DNA from: Methanosaeta sp. PtaU1.Bin060
GTDB taxonomy: Archaea; Halobacteriota; Methanosarcinia; Methanotrichales; Methanotrichaceae
Direction of reading: 5' to 3'
DNA: 64,000 nt
NCBI GenBank assembly: GCA_002067365.1
Contig: MVRK01000029.1
Coordinates: forward strand, 41,716 to 105,715
Part shown: positions 63,123 through 64,000 of the stretch, in pieces
Layout of the letters: the number at the start of each line of letters is the position of its first letter
Numbering within the stretch: position 1 is the first letter of the stretch
Position numbers and translations under genes: made by a program
The notes under the pieces: model-generated
Database searches by the model: none
What the model was told of the DNA's origin: nothing
What the model saw: only the letters and a program-made list of their open reading frames with translations

Positions 63123-63273
63123 AGTGCGATCGCTTTCCAGGCAAGCCCGGTTCGGCCCTGAAGGTAACTCAATGCGGCCAAATCCACGTCATGCCCACCG
63201 GAGTTTCGGCAGCTAGGCACAGAATGCCTTGATTCCAATATTACTTCTCTTGACGCTCTATTCTCGAAAACTA

Positions 63274-63284
63274 CATGTATAAAA
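63274..63284 (+). promoter_or_regulatory. TATA box of hicAB
   Basis: TGTATAAAAAC predicts a transcript start near 63306 and a leader of about 23 bases before the hicA ATG at 63329. Confidence 0.5.
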
Positions 63285-63328
63285 ACATCATAAATGAGAT
63301 CAGGTTTAAAGTTTGAAGGCTGATTTGA

Positions 63329-63553
63329 ATGAGCCTGCTGAGAGGAGTGAGTGGTCGGGATGCAGTCAAGGCCTTTGTCAAAGCTGGCGGAATTGTGCGC
63401 CCAGGCAAAGGCGACCACGTAAATATCAAAATGCCCAACGGCCAGCTTATAACCATCCCCGTCTCAGGAGATGTGAAAATCGGACTTCTCAAGTCAGCGA
63501 TCAGAAAAGCAGGGCTAGAAGATGAGGCGTTTATATCATTGCTGAAGAGATGA
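63329..63553 (+). CDS. hicA: HicA-like mRNA interferase toxin
   Basis: 74 residues. The HicA (YcfA-like) double-stranded-RNA-binding fold is visible: SGRDAVKAFVKAGGIVRPGKGDHVNIKMPNG, with the catalytic His in GDHVNIKM, then ITIPVSGDVKIGLLKSAIRKAG. Expression would arrest translation by cutting mRNA. The gene precedes hicB by 6 bases, the common order in the family. It lies between two copies of a GC-rich repeat. Confidence 0.9.
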   Translation: MSLLRGVSGRDAVKAFVKAGGIVRPGKGDHVNIKMPNGQLITIPVSGDVKIGLLKSAIRKAGLEDEAFISLLKR

Positions 63554-63559
63554 AGGATT

Positions 63560-63787
63560 ATGGAATACACGATTCTGATACATCAGGCTGAAGAAGGAGG
63601 GTTCTGGTCGGAGGTTCCTGCCCTTCCGGGTTGCTATTCTCAGGGAGAGACCATCGACGAGACTCTGCACAACACTAGGGAGGCCATCGAGGCCCACCTC
63701 ATGGCCTTGAAGGAGGATCAGGTGGCTGCCCCCTTAGAAGAAAGCCTTTTCATAGGGAAGGTCAGAGTAGAAGTAGCGGATTTGTAG
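63560..63787 (+). CDS. hicB: HicB-like antitoxin
   Basis: 75 residues. The degraded RNase H-like HicB fold shows in EEGGFWSEVPALPGCYSQGETIDETLHNTREAIEAHLMAL. It lacks the C-terminal helix-turn-helix or ribbon-helix-helix domain of long HicB proteins, so DNA binding would need another factor. It should neutralise HicA by direct binding. Confidence 0.9.
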   Translation: MEYTILIHQAEEGGFWSEVPALPGCYSQGETIDETLHNTREAIEAHLMALKEDQVAAPLEESLFIGKVRVEVADL

Positions 63788-63880
63788 TTCCGATTACAGG
63801 CAAATCCAACTCATTGCAGATCAGCATGCTCTGACGCTATTGAATCCCGGTCGCCCTCATCGCATCCAGCCCAGCCCCCA

Positions 63881-63964
63881 CTGGGCGGCAAACCCACGCA
63901 CACCAGCGCCCCCTGCTGCAACCACCCCGAGCGCCCGCACGCGCGTGGCCCGGCGAGCGGCTGG
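63881..63964. repeat. GC-rich repeat, copy B
   Basis: Second copy of the element at 63040-63122, in the same orientation, with scattered substitutions but the same GCAACC, GCCCGCACGC and GGCCCGGCGAGCGGC blocks. It lies about 95 bases past the hicB stop. Confidence 0.65.
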
Positions 63965-64000
63965 CAGCGCCGGTTGCGAGGAATTTGCTGACTGAAGCCT

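Noticed and set aside
62884..63418. Minus-strand ORFs rich in Arg and Ala near hicA
   Set aside because: They run through the GC-rich repeat and change character outside it; composition artefacts.

Overview
The window reads as chromosomal DNA of a methanogenic archaeon, most like an acetate-using Methanosarcinales member of the Methanothrix (Methanosaeta) type. This is inferred from gene content and not from any search. The clues are ether-lipid genes (a geranylgeranyl diphosphate synthase fragment; a geranylgeranyl reductase with its ferredoxin), DUF1699, archaeal NAC, a CDC48/VAT ATPase, a Vms1-like release factor and an intron-bearing tRNA-Arg. The nif operon has nifI1/nifI2 between nifH and nifD, as in methanogens. 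TATA boxes often sit about 27 bases before the start codon, which implies leaderless mRNAs.

Layout. 1-3000: 3' end of a prenyl synthase and two paralogous secreted proteins built from three internal repeats. 3000-8530: an AT-rich acquired island with a SWIM-finger transposase, a divergent AbrB-like gene, and a restriction-modification operon (small ribbon-helix-helix-like protein, nuclease-methylase fusion, two-TRD specificity subunit). 8575-16400: housekeeping (threonine synthase, MetE-like methyltransferase, triosephosphate isomerase, acylphosphatase, ferredoxin plus geranylgeranyl reductase, aminotransferase). 16600-18100: VapBC and a MazF-like pair whose small partner gene is newly identified here. 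18300-36800: mixed single genes and short operons (aminotransferase, HDAC-like plus HyuA-like pair, secreted acetolactate decarboxylase, class II photolyase, dockerin-bearing binding protein, HD phosphohydrolase, NAC, NYN nuclease, Vms1-like factor with an LRV-repeat protein, tRNA-Arg).

37000-42500: a tightly overlapping four-gene redox operon (NuoE-, NuoF-, FdhA/NuoG- and NfnA-like). The FdhA-like subunit has lost the region carrying the catalytic Cys/Sec, so the complex looks like a multi-subunit pyridine-nucleotide/ferredoxin oxidoreductase and not a formate dehydrogenase. 43369-45645: CDC48.

45800-60800: a nitrogen-fixation and molybdenum supercluster on the minus strand: nifH-nifI1-nifI2-nifD-nifK-nifE-nifN, a Cys-rich small protein, solute-binding proteins (two tandem ModA), ModB, ModC, a DUF364 protein, an F420-oxidoreductase-like iron-sulfur flavoprotein and an orphan extra NifI1-like PII protein. 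nifB is not in the window. nifH has a long leader with two GC-rich hairpins. 60900-64000: an accessory end with a broken gene, an AT-rich DUF4238 gene, and hicAB flanked by two copies of a GC-rich repeat.

All functions are assigned by reading translated sequences and motifs; no database search or structure prediction was run.
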